DNA of 64,000 nt, from NCBI RefSeq assembly GCF_020781835.1, contig NZ_JAJGNJ010000001.1, positions 124,001 to 188,000 on the forward strand, written 5' to 3'. The notes beneath the pieces were generated by a model, which worked only from the letters and a program-made list of their open reading frames with translations, made no database searches and was not told the origin of the DNA. The stretch comes from Microbacterium testaceum (GTDB taxonomy: Bacteria > Actinomycetota > Actinomycetes > Actinomycetales > Microbacteriaceae). Position 1 is the first letter of the stretch, and each line of letters begins with the position of its first letter. The position numbers and the translations under genes are program-made. Positions 43,459 through 53,743 of the stretch are shown piece after piece.

Positions 43459-43921
43459 GTGCGCGGCGGTCCGGGGCGCGCGGCGGTCCGGGGCGGGCGG
43501 CGTCCGGGGCGGGCCGGTCCGGGGCGGGCCGGTCCGGTGCGCGCGGCGGTCCGGGGCGCGCCGGCCCCCGGGAGCGGTGCCGCCGCGGCCCTGCGGCGGG
43601 GCATAAACGCGATCCGCGCACAGAAACACGGTGACAGCGCGTTTACGCACGGAGATCGCGTTTATGCGTGTCGGGCGGGCGGATGCTGCGGCCCTGCGCC
43701 GCGATCACGATGTGCCCGCATGACGCGGTCACCGCGGCCGGGCGGGGCGAGCACCGCCGTCGGGCGGGGCGGTCACCGCGGCCCTGCGGGGCGGTCACCG
43801 CGGCCGGGCGGGGCGAGCACCGCCGCCCTGCGGCGACGCATAAACGCGATTCGCGCGCAGAAACACGGTGACAGCGCGTTTATGCGCGCGGATCGCGTTT
43901 ATGCGTGAGTTGCGGGCGACG
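43459..43921. repeat. Intergenic repeat block with two CATAAACGC palindromes
   Basis: No gene in this stretch. It holds G+C-rich tandem words (GGTCCGGGGCG at 43469-43560; GGGCGGGGCG.CACCGC at 43735-43830) and two copies of an imperfect palindromic unit of about 68 nt: 43601-43668 and 43838-43905. Each begins GCATAAACGCGAT and ends GATCGCGTTTATGCG, sharing the inner AGAAACACGGTGACAGCGCG. Related units lie at 57574-57824. Candidate REP-like family. Confidence 0.78.
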
Positions 43922-43969
43922 GGATGCCACGGCCCCGGCGCTCCGGAGAACGTCGGGGCCGTGGCATCC
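43922..43969 (-). terminator. Terminator after the alcohol dehydrogenase gene
   Basis: Perfect 16-bp stem GGATGCCACGGCCCCG / CGGGGCCGTGGCATCC with a 16-nt loop, just downstream of the stop at 43974. Confidence 0.82.
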
Positions 43970-43973
43970 GGAG

Positions 43974-45014
43974 TCAGGCGAGGGTCGCGGCGTCGATGAC
44001 GAAGCGATAGCGCACGTCGCTGGCGAGCACGCGCTCGTACGCCTCGTTGATCTGCTCGGCCGAGATGAGCTCGACCTCGGGCGCGATGCCTTTCTCGGCG
44101 CAGAAGTCGAGCATCTCCTGCGTCTCACGGATGCCGCCGATCGACGACCCCGCGAACGATCGCCGGTTCGAGAAGAGCGTGAAGACCTGGATCGGCAGCG
44201 GCTCGGGCGGGGCTCCGACGTTCACCATCGTGCCGTCGAGCGTCAGGGTGCCGAGGTACTGCTTGAGGTCGAGCGGTGCACTGACGGTGTTGACGATGAG
44301 ATCGAACGTGTTCTTCAGCTTGTCGAACGTCTCGGGGTCGCTCGTGGCGTAGTAGTGGTCGGCGCCCATGGCGAGGCCGTCGTCCTTCTTGCTGAGCGTC
44401 TGCGAGAGCACCGTGACCTCGGCGCCCATGGCGTGCGCGATCTTCACGGCCATGTGTCCGAGACCGCCCAGTCCGACGATCGCCACCTTCTTGCCGGGAC
44501 CGGCGTTCCAGTGGTTCAGCGGCGAGTACGTGGTGATACCGGCGCAGAGCAGCGGCGCGGCCTTCTCGTACGGGATCGACTCGGGCACGCACAGCACGAA
44601 GTCCTGGTCCACGACGATCTTCTGCGAGTAGCCGCCCTGCGTGACGGTGCCGTCACGGTCGAGGGCACCGTACGTGCCGACGTTGCCGTTGAGGCAGTAC
44701 TGCTCCTCACCGGCGCGGCAGTTCTCGCATTCGCGGCAGGAGTTGACCATGCAGCCGACGCCGACGCGGTCGCCGACGGAGTACTTCGTCACGTCTGCGC
44801 CGACCTCGGCGACCGTGCCGACGATCTCGTGACCCACGGTCAGCGGATAGGGCACCTCGCCCCATTCGCCGCGGATGGTGTGGATGTCGGAGTGGCAGAT
44901 GCCGGCATAGGCGATGTCGATCAGGACGTCGGCCGGGCCGACCGCGCGCCGCTCGATCGTCGTCGGTTCGAGAGGCGAAGTGGCCGATGACGCGGCGTAG
45001 GCGTTGACGTGCAT
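43974..45014 (-). CDS. NAD(P)-dependent zinc alcohol dehydrogenase (YahK/CAD-like)
   Basis: 346 aa. Catalytic zinc ligands in GICHSDIH (Cys40) and GHEIVG (His62); structural zinc cysteines at 93, 96, 99 and 107; nucleotide motif [17 protein letters not shown] around residue 175. Closest in style to the cinnamyl-alcohol/YahK group, which reduces broad-range aldehydes with NADPH. ATG 45014 preceded by GAGGAG. Monocistronic between terminator and the LacI gene. Confidence 0.92.
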   Translation of the reverse strand: MHVNAYAASSATSPLEPTTIERRAVGPADVLIDIAYAGICHSDIHTIRGEWGEVPYPLTVGHEIVGTVAEVGADVTKYSVGDRVGVGCMVNSCRECENCRAGEEQYCLNGNVGTYGALDRDGTVTQGGYSQKIVVDQDFVLCVPESIPYEKAAPLLCAGITTYSPLNHWNAGPGKKVAIVGLGGLGHMAVKIAHAMGAEVTVLSQTLSKKDDGLAMGADHYYATSDPETFDKLKNTFDLIVNTVSAPLDLKQYLGTLTLDGTMVNVGAPPEPLPIQVFTLFSNRRSFAGSSIGGIRETQEMLDFCAEKGIAPEVELISAEQINEAYERVLASDVRYRFVIDAATLA

Positions 45015-45112
45015 GAAGCTCCTCGGGGAGGTAGTGGGGACCACTCCATCATCCCGCCCGTGACACCGCGCGGGGCGGGGTTGCACGGACGTGCGCGGTG
45101 ATCCGAACGCGC

Positions 45113-46189
45113 TCAGACCCGCGGCCCCGTGCTCTCCCGCACGACCAGCGACGTCGGAACGAGGGTGCGGGCGTGCTCGCCGCCGGAACCTTCGATGTCG
45201 GCGATGAGGGCGCTCATCGCCTCCTCGCCGACGCGTTCGAAGCGCTGGCGCACGGTCGTCAGCGGCGGCCAGAAGTTCGCCGACTCGGGCATGTCGTCGA
45301 AGCCGACCACGCTCACCTGGGCGGGGATCCCGCGCCCCGCCTCGTGCAGCGCGCGGATGACGCCGAGGGCCATCTGGTCGTTCGCCGCGAACACCGCGGT
45401 CACCTCCGGATCCTGCGCGAGCGCAGCGCCGATGCGGTGCCCCGACTCGGCGGTCCAGTCGCCGATCTGGACCGGAGGGACCTGGCATCCCCGCCCCTCC
45501 AGCGCCTTGCGCCACGCGTCGCGGCGGCGTTCCGCGGCGAAGGACTCGGGCGGGCCCGACACGTGCCACACCGTCTCGTGGCCGAGGTCGAGCAGGTGCT
45601 GGGTCGCCAGCCGTGCGCCCTGCGCCTGGTCGTTGTCCACCACCGCGTAGGGGTAGTCGGCGCTGGAGTCCACGACGACGACCGGCAGACCGGACGGGAT
45701 CGACAGCTCGTTCTCGCCGAGCCGGTGCTTCTCGATCAGGATCACGATGCCGTCGACGGCGTGCTCGCGCAGACGCAGGAAGGCGCCGGAGACGTCGGTC
45801 TGCGAGGCCGTCTGGACCGTGATGAGAGTGATGGAGTACCCGGATGCCGCGGCCACCGACGCGAGCGCGTCGAGGGTGCGCGTGTTGCCGTACGAGCTCA
45901 GCGAGAACATGATCACGCCGATGCTCCGGAATCGGCCCGAGCGGAGGGCCCGCGCGGCACTGTTGGGGCGGTAGCCGAGGGAGGCCATGGCATCCAGCAC
46001 GCGCTGGCGAGTCTCAGGATCGACGTTGGCCCGGTCGTTCGCGACCCGGGAGACGGTCTGGCCCGACACCCCGGCCGCGGCGGCCACATCGGCCATCGAG
46101 ACCTCGCGGCGCCGCCCGCGACCTCGCACCACGGTCGACGCCGTCGCCGTATCGCTCACGTCTGCCCCCTCGGATGTTGACGTTGACAT
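45113..46189 (-). CDS. LacI-family regulator of the arabinogalactan locus
   Basis: 358 aa. A 28-residue leader precedes the helix-turn-helix ([20 protein letters not shown]) and hinge, then the sugar-sensing domain ending [11 protein letters not shown]. Divergent from the importer operon. One operator palindrome overlaps its own ATG (46174-46189), another lies in front of the operon (46208-46223), so it should repress both itself and the operon. The internal Met of VSMADV is an alternative start. Confidence 0.92.
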   Translation of the reverse strand: MSTSTSEGADVSDTATASTVVRGRGRRREVSMADVAAAAGVSGQTVSRVANDRANVDPETRQRVLDAMASLGYRPNSAARALRSGRFRSIGVIMFSLSSYGNTRTLDALASVAAASGYSITLITVQTASQTDVSGAFLRLREHAVDGIVILIEKHRLGENELSIPSGLPVVVVDSSADYPYAVVDNDQAQGARLATQHLLDLGHETVWHVSGPPESFAAERRRDAWRKALEGRGCQVPPVQIGDWTAESGHRIGAALAQDPEVTAVFAANDQMALGVIRALHEAGRGIPAQVSVVGFDDMPESANFWPPLTTVRQRFERVGEEAMSALIADIEGSGGEHARTLVPTSLVVRESTGPRV

Positions 46190-46223
46190 GCTAGCGGGGT
46201 CCCGGTTATGTTTACGTCAACAT
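46174..46223. promoter_or_regulatory. Paired LacI operators between regulator and importer
   Basis: ATGTTGACGTTGACAT (46174-46189) and ATGTTTACGTCAACAT (46208-46223): two 16-mers matching the consensus palindrome ATGTTGACGTCAACAT, with the central CG typical of LacI operators, 34 nt centre to centre (about three helical turns). The first covers the regulator's start codon. Confidence 0.78.
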
Positions 46224-46270
46224 CGCGGTGACTCGACCGGGATGCGCACCGACGAAGAGGCAATCGGACG

Positions 46271-47194
46271 ATGACGACCACCGCGGCACCCCCGCCCGCC
46301 CTGCGCTCCCCGCGGCGACGGCGACGCTCCCGAATCGACGACCGCGGCTGGCTGTTCGTCGCCCCGTTCGCGATCGTCTTCGCGCTCGTGTTCCTCGCGC
46401 CGCTCGCGTACTCGCTGTACCTGAGCCTCTTCCGCGACCAGCTCGTGGGCGGCAACGCGTTCGTCGGTCTCGCGAACTACATCGCCGCGGTCAACGACCC
46501 CAAGTTCTGGGACGGCTTCGGCCGCGTCTCGCTGTTCCTCGTCGTGCAGGTGCCGATCATGCTCGTGCTGGCGCTCGCCGCCGCGCTCGCGATCGACAGC
46601 GCACGTCTGCACGCGGCCGGCTTCTACCGCATGGTGATCTTCCTGCCCTACGCCGTCCCAGCCGTCGTGGCCGTGCTCATGTGGGGCTACATCTACGGCG
46701 ACCAGTTCGGCCTCACGCGCAATCTCAACGACCTGCTCGGCGGCCAGGTCATCCAACCCTTCGTCCCCGAATGGATGCTGGTGTCGATCGGCAACATCGT
46801 CACGTGGCAGTTCGTCGGCTACAACATGCTGATCTTCTACTCGTCGCTGAAGACGATCCCCGGCGAGCTCTACGAAGCGGCATCCATCGACGGCGCCGGA
46901 GCGTGGCGCACGATCTTCTCGATCAAGATCCCCGCCGTCCGCGGCGCGGTCGTGATCGCGACGATCTTCTCGATCATCGGCAGCTTCCAGCTCTTCAACG
47001 AGCCCAACATCCTGAAGCCGCTGGCACCGAACACGATCACGACGTTCTTCACGCCGAACATGTACGCCTACAACCTCTCGTTCGCGGGCCAGCAGTACAA
47101 CTACGCGGCCACGGTCGCCATCATCATGGGCGTCATCACCGCCGTCATCGCCTACGTCGTGCAGCTGCGCGGCTCTCGTCAGGAGGCGCGATGA
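46271..47194 (+). CDS. Sugar ABC transporter permease (MalF type)
   Basis: 307 aa, six helices after a basic N-terminal arm. EAA loop: GELYEAASIDGAGAWRTIFS near residue 200. First gene of the arabinogalactan importer operon under LacI control; couples by overlap (ATGA) to the second permease. Presumed to use a shared ATPase encoded elsewhere. Confidence 0.93.
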   Translation: MTTTAAPPPALRSPRRRRRSRIDDRGWLFVAPFAIVFALVFLAPLAYSLYLSLFRDQLVGGNAFVGLANYIAAVNDPKFWDGFGRVSLFLVVQVPIMLVLALAAALAIDSARLHAAGFYRMVIFLPYAVPAVVAVLMWGYIYGDQFGLTRNLNDLLGGQVIQPFVPEWMLVSIGNIVTWQFVGYNMLIFYSSLKTIPGELYEAASIDGAGAWRTIFSIKIPAVRGAVVIATIFSIIGSFQLFNEPNILKPLAPNTITTFFTPNMYAYNLSFAGQQYNYAATVAIIMGVITAVIAYVVQLRGSRQEAR

Positions 47195-48126
47195 CCACCG
47201 CGACCGCACCCCGCACCGACACCGTGGCCGTGACCACGTCCCGCTCCCGCCCGCGCCGCGGCTTCGCCCGCACCTCGCCGACCCAGGGCAGGAGATCGGT
47301 GGTGCTCAGCATCGTCATGGGCCTGTACCTGCTGTACACGCTCGTGCCGCTGTTCTGGCTCGTGATCAACGCGACCAAGACCCAGCCCGACCTGTTCACC
47401 ACGTTCGGACTCGGCCCGGGCAACAGCTTCGCGCTCTTCGACAACATCGCGCAGACGCTCACCTACCGCGACGGCATCTTCCTGCGCTGGCTCGGCAACA
47501 CGCTGCTCTACGTCGTCGTCGGCGCGGGCGGCGCCACGCTCCTGGCTACCCTCGCCGGTTACGGCCTGGCCAAGTACAACTTCCGCGGACGCAAGGCCGT
47601 GTTCGCCGTCGTGCTCGGCGCGATCGCCGTGCCCGGCACCGCGCTCGCGGTCCCCACATTCCTGCTCTTCAGCCAGCTCGGCCTCACGAACACCCCGTGG
47701 GCGATCGTCATCCCGTCGCTCATCAGCCCGTTCGGCCTCTACCTCATCTGGGTGTACGCGACGGATGCCATCCCGACCGAGCTCCTCGAAGCCGCACGCA
47801 TGGACGGCGCGGGCGAGTTCCGCACGTTCTTCACCATCTCGATCCGGCTGCTCACCCCCGGCATCGTCACGGTGCTCCTGTTCGCGGTCGTCGCGACGTG
47901 GAACAACTACTTCCTGCCCCTCATCATGCTCAGCGACCCGGCCTGGTACCCGCTCACCGTCGGCCTGAACCAGTGGAACGCGCAGGCCGTCGACGTCGGC
48001 GCGCAGCCGATCTACAACCTCGTGATCACGGGCGCCCTGCTCTCGATCATCCCGATCGTCGCCGCGTTCCTCGTCCTGCAGCGCTTCTGGCAGTCCGGCC
48101 TCAGCGCCGGAAGTGTCAAGCAGTGA
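47191..48126 (+). CDS. Sugar ABC transporter permease (MalG type)
   Basis: 311 aa with six helices; EAA loop TELLEAARMDGAGEFRTFFT near residue 200. ATG 47191 overlaps the previous stop and has AGGAGG in front. Partner of the MalF-type permease for uptake of galacto- or arabino-oligosaccharides. Confidence 0.93.
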   Translation: MTTATAPRTDTVAVTTSRSRPRRGFARTSPTQGRRSVVLSIVMGLYLLYTLVPLFWLVINATKTQPDLFTTFGLGPGNSFALFDNIAQTLTYRDGIFLRWLGNTLLYVVVGAGGATLLATLAGYGLAKYNFRGRKAVFAVVLGAIAVPGTALAVPTFLLFSQLGLTNTPWAIVIPSLISPFGLYLIWVYATDAIPTELLEAARMDGAGEFRTFFTISIRLLTPGIVTVLLFAVVATWNNYFLPLIMLSDPAWYPLTVGLNQWNAQAVDVGAQPIYNLVITGALLSIIPIVAAFLVLQRFWQSGLSAGSVKQ

Positions 48127-48207
48127 CCCCCGAACTCCTCCCACACCCGGAGCGTCCTGCCCCGGAAACCGCCACACCCATCCACAACAACGAAGTGAAG
48201 GAACCCC

Positions 48208-49560
48208 ATGACATTCATGCGCAAGGGCATCGCTGCCCGGCGGGCCGTGTTCGCCGTGGCCGCGACGGCGCTCACCGTCGGAGCGCTCACCGCCTGCTCC
48301 GGCGGCAGCGCCGGCGGAGGCAGCAACGGCGGCAGCCCCGACGACATCGAGAAGGCGCTCCAGGAGGGCGGCGAGATCACGTACTGGTCGTGGACGCCGT
48401 CCGCCGAGGCGCAGGTCGCGGCTTTCCAGGCGAAGTACCCCAACGTGAAGGTGAACCTCGTCAACGCGGGCACCAACACCGAGGAGTACACCAAGCTGCA
48501 GAACGCCATCAAGGCCGGCTCCGGCGCGCCGGACGTCGTGCAGATCGAGTACTACGCCTTCCCGCAGTTCGCCCTGTCCGACTCGCTGCTCGACCTCGCG
48601 CCGTACGGCTTCGGCGACCTCGAGAGCGCCTACAGCGCGGGCCCCTGGGGCTCGGTCGACTTCGACGGCAAGATTTACGGCCTCCCGCAGGACTCGGGTC
48701 CGATGGCGCTGTTCTACAACAAGTCGGTCTTCGACCAGTACGGCATCGCCGTCCCCACGACGTGGGACGAGTACTACGCGGCAGCGCAGAAGCTGCACGC
48801 GGCCGACCCGACGAAGTACATCACCGCCGACACCGGCGACTCGGGCTTCACGACCAGCATGATCTGGCAGGCCGGCGGCACCCCGTTCACGGCCGACGGC
48901 ACGAACGTCACGATCGACCTGCAGGACGCCGGATCGAAGAAGTTCGCCGACAACTGGAACCGCCTCATCGACGGCGGCCTCCTCTCCGACACCCCCAGCT
49001 GGAGCGACGAGTGGTTCAAGGGCCTCGGTGACGGCTCGATCGCGTCGCTCGTGATCGGCGCCTGGATGCCGGGCGTGCTGGAGTCCTCGGTTCCCGACGG
49101 CGCGGGCAAGTGGGCCGTCGCCCCGATCCCCACGTACGACGGAAAGGCCGCGACGGCCGAGAACGGCGGCGGCGGTCAGGCCGTGACCAAGCAGAGCAAG
49201 AACCCGGCGCTAGCCGCGGGCTTCCTCAAGTGGCTGAACAACGACGAGGAGAGCCTGCAGATCTTCGCCGAGTCGGGCGGTTTCCCCTCGACCACCGCGC
49301 AGCTGAGCGACCCCGCTTTCGTCGACAAGGCCTCGGACTATTTCGGCGGCCAGCAGATCAACCAGGTCCTCACGCAGGCCTCGAGCGAGGTCGTGAAGGG
49401 CTGGAGCTACCTGCCGTTCCAGGTCTACGCCAACAGCATCTACGGCGACACCGTGGGTCAGGCGTACGCCACCAAGGGCGACCTGAACGAGGGGCTGTCG
49501 ACCTGGCAGGACCAGCTCGTCCAGTACGGCAACGACCAGGGCTTCACCGTCAACAAGTAA
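48208..49560 (+). CDS. ABC transporter sugar-binding lipoprotein
   Basis: 450 aa solute-binding protein. Lipoprotein signal with basic MTFMRKGIAARR, a hydrophobic core and lipobox LTAC (Cys30), then a Gly/Ser linker. ITYWSWTPSAEAQVAAFQ and DVVQIEYYAFPQF are family 1 signatures. Supplies substrate to the two permeases; the downstream GH51 and GH35 enzymes suggest arabinogalactan fragments. Followed by a hairpin. Confidence 0.93.
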   Translation: MTFMRKGIAARRAVFAVAATALTVGALTACSGGSAGGGSNGGSPDDIEKALQEGGEITYWSWTPSAEAQVAAFQAKYPNVKVNLVNAGTNTEEYTKLQNAIKAGSGAPDVVQIEYYAFPQFALSDSLLDLAPYGFGDLESAYSAGPWGSVDFDGKIYGLPQDSGPMALFYNKSVFDQYGIAVPTTWDEYYAAAQKLHAADPTKYITADTGDSGFTTSMIWQAGGTPFTADGTNVTIDLQDAGSKKFADNWNRLIDGGLLSDTPSWSDEWFKGLGDGSIASLVIGAWMPGVLESSVPDGAGKWAVAPIPTYDGKAATAENGGGGQAVTKQSKNPALAAGFLKWLNNDEESLQIFAESGGFPSTTAQLSDPAFVDKASDYFGGQQINQVLTQASSEVVKGWSYLPFQVYANSIYGDTVGQAYATKGDLNEGLSTWQDQLVQYGNDQGFTVNK

Positions 49561-49570
49561 GCCGATGATC

Positions 49571-49605
49571 GGGGCGGGCCGCGGCGCGAGCACGCGGTCC
49601 GCCCC
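49571..49605 (+). promoter_or_regulatory. Stem-loop after the binding-protein gene
   Basis: 13-bp stem GGGGCGGGCCGCG / CGCGGTCCGCCCC (one G-U pair) with a 9-nt loop, 10 nt after the stop and 27 nt before GH51. Same placement logic as the hairpin at 8991: likely sets a higher level for the binding protein than for later genes. Confidence 0.65.
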
Positions 49606-49632
49606 TCCCGTTCCCCGCCAGGAGAGACCCGC

Positions 49633-51150
49633 ATGACCTCCCCCACCCGCATCACGCTCGACCCGCGCCGACCCGGACCCGAGGTGCCGCGCCGTCTGTT
49701 CGGCACGTTCGTCGAGCACATGGGACGTTGCGTATACGACGGCATCCATTCGCCCGAGCACGCCACCGCCGACGCGGCCGGTTTCCGCACCGATGTGCTC
49801 GACCTGGTGCGCGAGCTCGGGGCGACGGTGGTGCGCTACCCCGGCGGCAACTTCGTCTCGGGCTACCGGTGGGAGGACGGCGTGGGTCCGCGCGCCGAGC
49901 GTCCCGTGCGCCTGGATGCCGCGTGGCACAGCACCGAGACCAACCAGGTGGGTCTGCACGAGTTCGCGGAGTGGGCGGAGGCCGCGGGCCTCGAGGTCAT
50001 GGAGGCGGTCAACCTCGGTACGCGCGGCGTCGCCGAGGCCGCCGACCTGCTGGAGTACGCCAACCACCCCGCTGGCACCGCGCTGAGCGAGCGGCGCCGC
50101 GCGAACGGCCGCGATGAGCCCTTCGGCATCCGGCTGTGGTGCCTCGGCAACGAGATGGACGGTCCGTGGCAGATCGGCCACAAGACCGCTGACGAGTACG
50201 GGCGCCTCGCCGCCGAGACCGCGCGCATGATGCGCTTCATCGACCCGACCGTCGAGCTCGTTGCCGCCGGCAGCTCCAACCACGAGATGCCCACATTCGG
50301 CGGCTGGGAGCGCACGGTGCTGCGGCACACGGCGGGCCTCGTGGACCACATCTCGGTGCACGCCTACTACGAGGAAGACCCGACAGACCCGGGAAGCTTC
50401 CTCGCCAGCGGCGCGGCCCTCGACCGGTACATCGGCGAGGTCGCCGACATCATCGACGAGGTCGACGCGCGGACCCCGGGCGGCGACCCCATCGGCATCA
50501 GCGTCGACGAGTGGAACGTCTGGAACCAGACGCGCTGGAACGAGGTTGACAAGCCCCGCGTCTTCACGGGCGACTGGCCGGTCGCCCCACGCCTCATCGA
50601 GGACGACTACACCGTCACCGACGCCGTCGTGGTCGGCTCGCTTTTGATCACCCTGCTGCGCCGCGCGGACCGCGTCTCGATGGCGAACCTCGCGCAGCTG
50701 GTGAACGTCATCGCCCCCATCCGCACGGAGCCCGGCGGCGGACCGGCGTGGCGTCAGACGACGTTCCACCCCTTCCGGCTCACGGCCGAGGCCGCGACCG
50801 GGCGAGTCGTCCCGGTCCGGGTTGACGGCGACCGCATCCCGACAGCTCGCCACGGCGACATCGACGCGGTCGACGCGATTGCCACGGTCGACGGCGACGT
50901 CGCCCACGTCTTCCTGGCCCACCGTTCGCTGGACGCGGAGGCCGAGGTCGAGCTGTATCTCGGTCCCGCGGCATCCGCCGAGGCCGTCGTCGTCACGATC
51001 CCCGAGGGCGGCGACCGGAACACCACCAACTCCGCCGCCGCCGAACCGGTGGCCCCCGCGGGCCTCGCGGTCGAGGTGGCCGATGGCATCCTGCGCTTCA
51101 CCCTCCCCCCGCTCGCCTGGGCGCGCGTGCGCGTCCAGCTGGCCTCCTGA
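49633..51150 (+). CDS. GH51 alpha-L-arabinofuranosidase
   Basis: 505 aa, intracellular (no signal peptide). Acid/base Glu174 in CLGNEMDGPWQ and nucleophile Glu293 in SVDEWNVWN; VRYPGGNFVSGYRWEDG and SVHAYY are further family signatures. C-terminal beta-sandwich from about residue 380. Removes terminal arabinofuranosyl units from imported oligosaccharides. Spaced 13 nt from the next gene. Confidence 0.95.
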   Translation: MTSPTRITLDPRRPGPEVPRRLFGTFVEHMGRCVYDGIHSPEHATADAAGFRTDVLDLVRELGATVVRYPGGNFVSGYRWEDGVGPRAERPVRLDAAWHSTETNQVGLHEFAEWAEAAGLEVMEAVNLGTRGVAEAADLLEYANHPAGTALSERRRANGRDEPFGIRLWCLGNEMDGPWQIGHKTADEYGRLAAETARMMRFIDPTVELVAAGSSNHEMPTFGGWERTVLRHTAGLVDHISVHAYYEEDPTDPGSFLASGAALDRYIGEVADIIDEVDARTPGGDPIGISVDEWNVWNQTRWNEVDKPRVFTGDWPVAPRLIEDDYTVTDAVVVGSLLITLLRRADRVSMANLAQLVNVIAPIRTEPGGGPAWRQTTFHPFRLTAEAATGRVVPVRVDGDRIPTARHGDIDAVDAIATVDGDVAHVFLAHRSLDAEAEVELYLGPAASAEAVVVTIPEGGDRNTTNSAAAEPVAPAGLAVEVADGILRFTLPPLAWARVRVQLAS

Positions 51151-51163
51151 CCCGAGAGAGAAC

Positions 51164-52885
51164 GTGACCACCTTCACCATCGGCGAGACCGACTTCCTGC
51201 TGGACGGCGAACCCTTCCAGGTGATCTCCGGGACGCTGCACTACTTCCGTATCCATCCCGACCACTGGGCCGACCGCATCCGCACGGCCAAGGCCATGGG
51301 GCTGAACACCATCGAGACCTACGTCGCGTGGAACGCGCACGAGCCCGTGCGCGGCGAATGGGATGCCACGGGCTGGAACGACCTCGGACGCTTCCTCGAC
51401 CTCGTCGCCACCGAAGGACTGCACGCGATCGTGCGCCCCGGCCCCTACATCTGCGCGGAGTGGCACAACGGCGGACTGCCCGTCTGGTTGACGTCGATGC
51501 CCGGTATCGGCCTGCGCCGCTCCGAACCGCAGTACCTCGCTGCCGTCACGGAGTACCTCGAGCGTGTGTATGAGATCGTTGTGCCGCGGCAGATCGACCG
51601 GGGCGGCAACGTCGTCCTCGTCCAGATCGAGAACGAGTACGGCGCCTACGGCTCCGACAAGGACTACCTGCGCGAGCTCGTCCGGATCACCCGCGATGCC
51701 GGGATCACCGTGCCCCTCACGACGGTGGACCAGCCGATGCCGTGGATGCTCGAGAACGGCAGCCTCCCCGAGCTGCACGTCACCGGCTCGTTCGGCTCGC
51801 GCTCGGCCGAGCGGCTCGCAACCCTGCGCGAACATCAGCCCACCGGTCCGCTCATGTGCTCGGAGTTCTGGGACGGGTGGTTCGACTGGTGGGGCAGCAT
51901 CCACCACACGACCGACCCCGCCGCCTCGGCCCACGACCTCGACGTGCTACTCGCGGCGGGAGCGTCCGTGAACATCTACATGGTGCACGGCGGCACGAAC
52001 TTCGGCACGACCAACGGCGCGAACGACAAGGGCCGCTTCGACCCGATCGTCACGTCGTACGACTACGACGCCCCGATCGATGAGGCCGGACGCCCGACCG
52101 CGAAATTCCATGCGTTCCGCGACGTCATCGCGAAGTACACGTCGGTCCCTGAGCTGGTTCCCACGCCGCGGCCCGCCGCGCCGGCGTTCGAGGTGCCCCT
52201 GTCGGGAGAGGGCGACTGGATGCCGGGCATCGACGCGATCGCCATCGCCGACGACCCGCCGAGCTTCGAGCAGCTCGCGCACCTCGGCCCCCTCGTGCGG
52301 TACGACGTCGAGCTGCCCGCGTTCTCGGGTCCGGCGGCCCTCGTGTTCGGAGAGGTGCGCGACCTGGCCTGGGTGCACGTCGACGGCACGCCCGTCGGTC
52401 GGCTTTCCCGAACGCTGCACGAGCGAGCGTTGACGATCCCCGCGGGTGCGCACCTGACCGTCCTCGTCGAGGATCAGGGCCGCGTGAACTACGCCGACCG
52501 CCTCGGCGAAGCGAAGGGACTCATCGGCACCGTCACCCTGAACGGCGCACCCCTCACCGGGTGGACAGCGACCCCCGTCGCCCTCGAGGCCGCGTCCGGT
52601 GCGGGGACCGGCTCGGTGGGCCGGGCGCTGCTACGCGGCTCGTTCGAGCTCGACGCCGCCGTCGACCTGTTCCTCGACACCGCCGCGTGGGGCAAGGGCT
52701 ACGCCTTCGTCAACGGATTCTTCCTCGGCCGGTACTGGAACAACGTGCCGCAGAACACGCTGTACGTGCCCGCTCCGGCCACGCGCGCCGGAGCGAACGA
52801 GATCGTGGTGCTCGAGCTGGAGCACGCCGTCGAGGCGGCCGCCCGCTTCGTCGCCGCTCCGTCGCTGGGGCAGCTGGAGGAGTAG
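51164..52885 (+). CDS. GH35 beta-galactosidase
   Basis: 573 aa. N-terminal barrel with FRIHPDHWADR, NTIETYVAWNAHEP, RPGPYICAEWHNGGLPVWL, acid/base Glu158 (QIENEYGAYG) and nucleophile Glu234 (CSEFWDGWFDWWG). Beta-sandwich domains after residue 350 end with GKGYAFVNGFFLGRYW. No signal peptide. Starts with GTG 51164 after GAGAGAAC. Frees galactose, which galK/galT at 55-57 kb can use. Confidence 0.95.
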   Translation: MTTFTIGETDFLLDGEPFQVISGTLHYFRIHPDHWADRIRTAKAMGLNTIETYVAWNAHEPVRGEWDATGWNDLGRFLDLVATEGLHAIVRPGPYICAEWHNGGLPVWLTSMPGIGLRRSEPQYLAAVTEYLERVYEIVVPRQIDRGGNVVLVQIENEYGAYGSDKDYLRELVRITRDAGITVPLTTVDQPMPWMLENGSLPELHVTGSFGSRSAERLATLREHQPTGPLMCSEFWDGWFDWWGSIHHTTDPAASAHDLDVLLAAGASVNIYMVHGGTNFGTTNGANDKGRFDPIVTSYDYDAPIDEAGRPTAKFHAFRDVIAKYTSVPELVPTPRPAAPAFEVPLSGEGDWMPGIDAIAIADDPPSFEQLAHLGPLVRYDVELPAFSGPAALVFGEVRDLAWVHVDGTPVGRLSRTLHERALTIPAGAHLTVLVEDQGRVNYADRLGEAKGLIGTVTLNGAPLTGWTATPVALEAASGAGTGSVGRALLRGSFELDAAVDLFLDTAAWGKGYAFVNGFFLGRYWNNVPQNTLYVPAPATRAGANEIVVLELEHAVEAAARFVAAPSLGQLEE

Positions 52886-52916
52886 TCCGCCGGCGCACCC
52901 GGCGCGAGCGCCCGGA

Positions 52917-52943
52917 ACAGGCCGATTCCCCGGATCGGCCTGT
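52917..52943 (+). terminator. Terminator after the GH35 gene
   Basis: 10-bp perfect stem ACAGGCCGAT / ATCGGCCTGT with 7-nt loop, followed by CCTCATT. Ends the arabinogalactan operon. Confidence 0.78.
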
Positions 52944-53038
52944 CCTCATTACGAGGCTGTGTTCGCGTGGCGTCACCGATGATCACCTCCCCGCGCCCTC
53001 TGGGGTGCGCGCCGGGTGAGGAGGGGCAGGATGGGGGC

Positions 53039-53743
53039 ATGACGATGGCTGCGTGGCTCCGGTCCATCCCCTCCCTCACGGGGACCGCGCCCGGACCGGA
53101 TGCCGATCCCCTCCCAACCGAGCCGGAAGAGTTGTTCGCGCGGTGGATTCGTCAGGCCGTGGACGCGGGCGTCCCGGAGGCGCACGGCGCCACTCTCGCG
53201 ACGGTCGATGCCGACGGCATCCCGGACGCTCGAACGTTGATCCTCAAGGACCTGACTCCGGACGGATGGGCCTTCGCCGGCCCCCGCACCTCCGCCAAGG
53301 CCGCTCAGCTCGGAGCACAGGCCGCTGCGGCGCTGAACTTCTGGTGGCCGGCGGTGCTGCGGGCCGTTCGCGTGCGCGGGCGGGTGGTCGAAGCCCCGGC
53401 GGAGGAATCGGCGGCCGATCTCGCCGCGCGCTCCCCCGCCGCGCGAGACGGCATCGCGCCCGGCGAGTGGGTGCTCTGGCGCCTCGTCGCCGACCGGGTG
53501 GAGTTCTGGCAGGGGTCCCCCGATCGTAAGCACCTCCGAACGATCTATCGGCGCGAGGGACCGCACTGGCGCCGTTCGGGTGCTCAGGACGACGAGAGGA
53601 CGGGCGAACGAGCGATTACGAGGTCACCGAGATCGGCGGGCTGGACGATTGGCGCAGCCACTTCGGCGGGTTCGCCCCCTCCCGTTCACGAGACGGGCGC
53701 CGCGTCGTCGACCAGGAGCTCACGATGCAGCACATCGGCATGA
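53039..53743 (+). CDS. Pyridoxamine-5'-phosphate-oxidase-family protein, read through by loss of stop (?)
   Basis: Frame of 234 aa. Residues 1-185 match PNPOx-type FMN proteins: ARWIRQAVDAGVPEAHGATL, DARTLILKDL, WRLVADRVEFWQGSPDRKH, IYRREGPHWRR. The remaining 44 residues (after TGE at 190) look like out-of-frame sequence of the next gene. A T instead of C at 53609 would give a TGA stop there and an overlapping ATG for the cupin gene. CAGGAT lies 6 nt before ATG 53039. Probably an FMN-dependent oxidoreductase related to PdxH, not proven to be PdxH. Confidence 0.8.
   Translation: MTMAAWLRSIPSLTGTAPGPDADPLPTEPEELFARWIRQAVDAGVPEAHGATLATVDADGIPDARTLILKDLTPDGWAFAGPRTSAKAAQLGAQAAAALNFWWPAVLRAVRVRGRVVEAPAEESAADLAARSPAARDGIAPGEWVLWRLVADRVEFWQGSPDRKHLRTIYRREGPHWRRSGAQDDERTGERAITRSPRSAGWTIGAATSAGSPPPVHETGAASSTRSSRCSTSA

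Noticed and set aside
40732-43908. A 1058-codon plus-strand frame
   Set aside because: Shadow of the LysR and phosphoglucomutase genes in another frame; low-complexity Arg/Pro/Ser protein that runs on into the repeat block.
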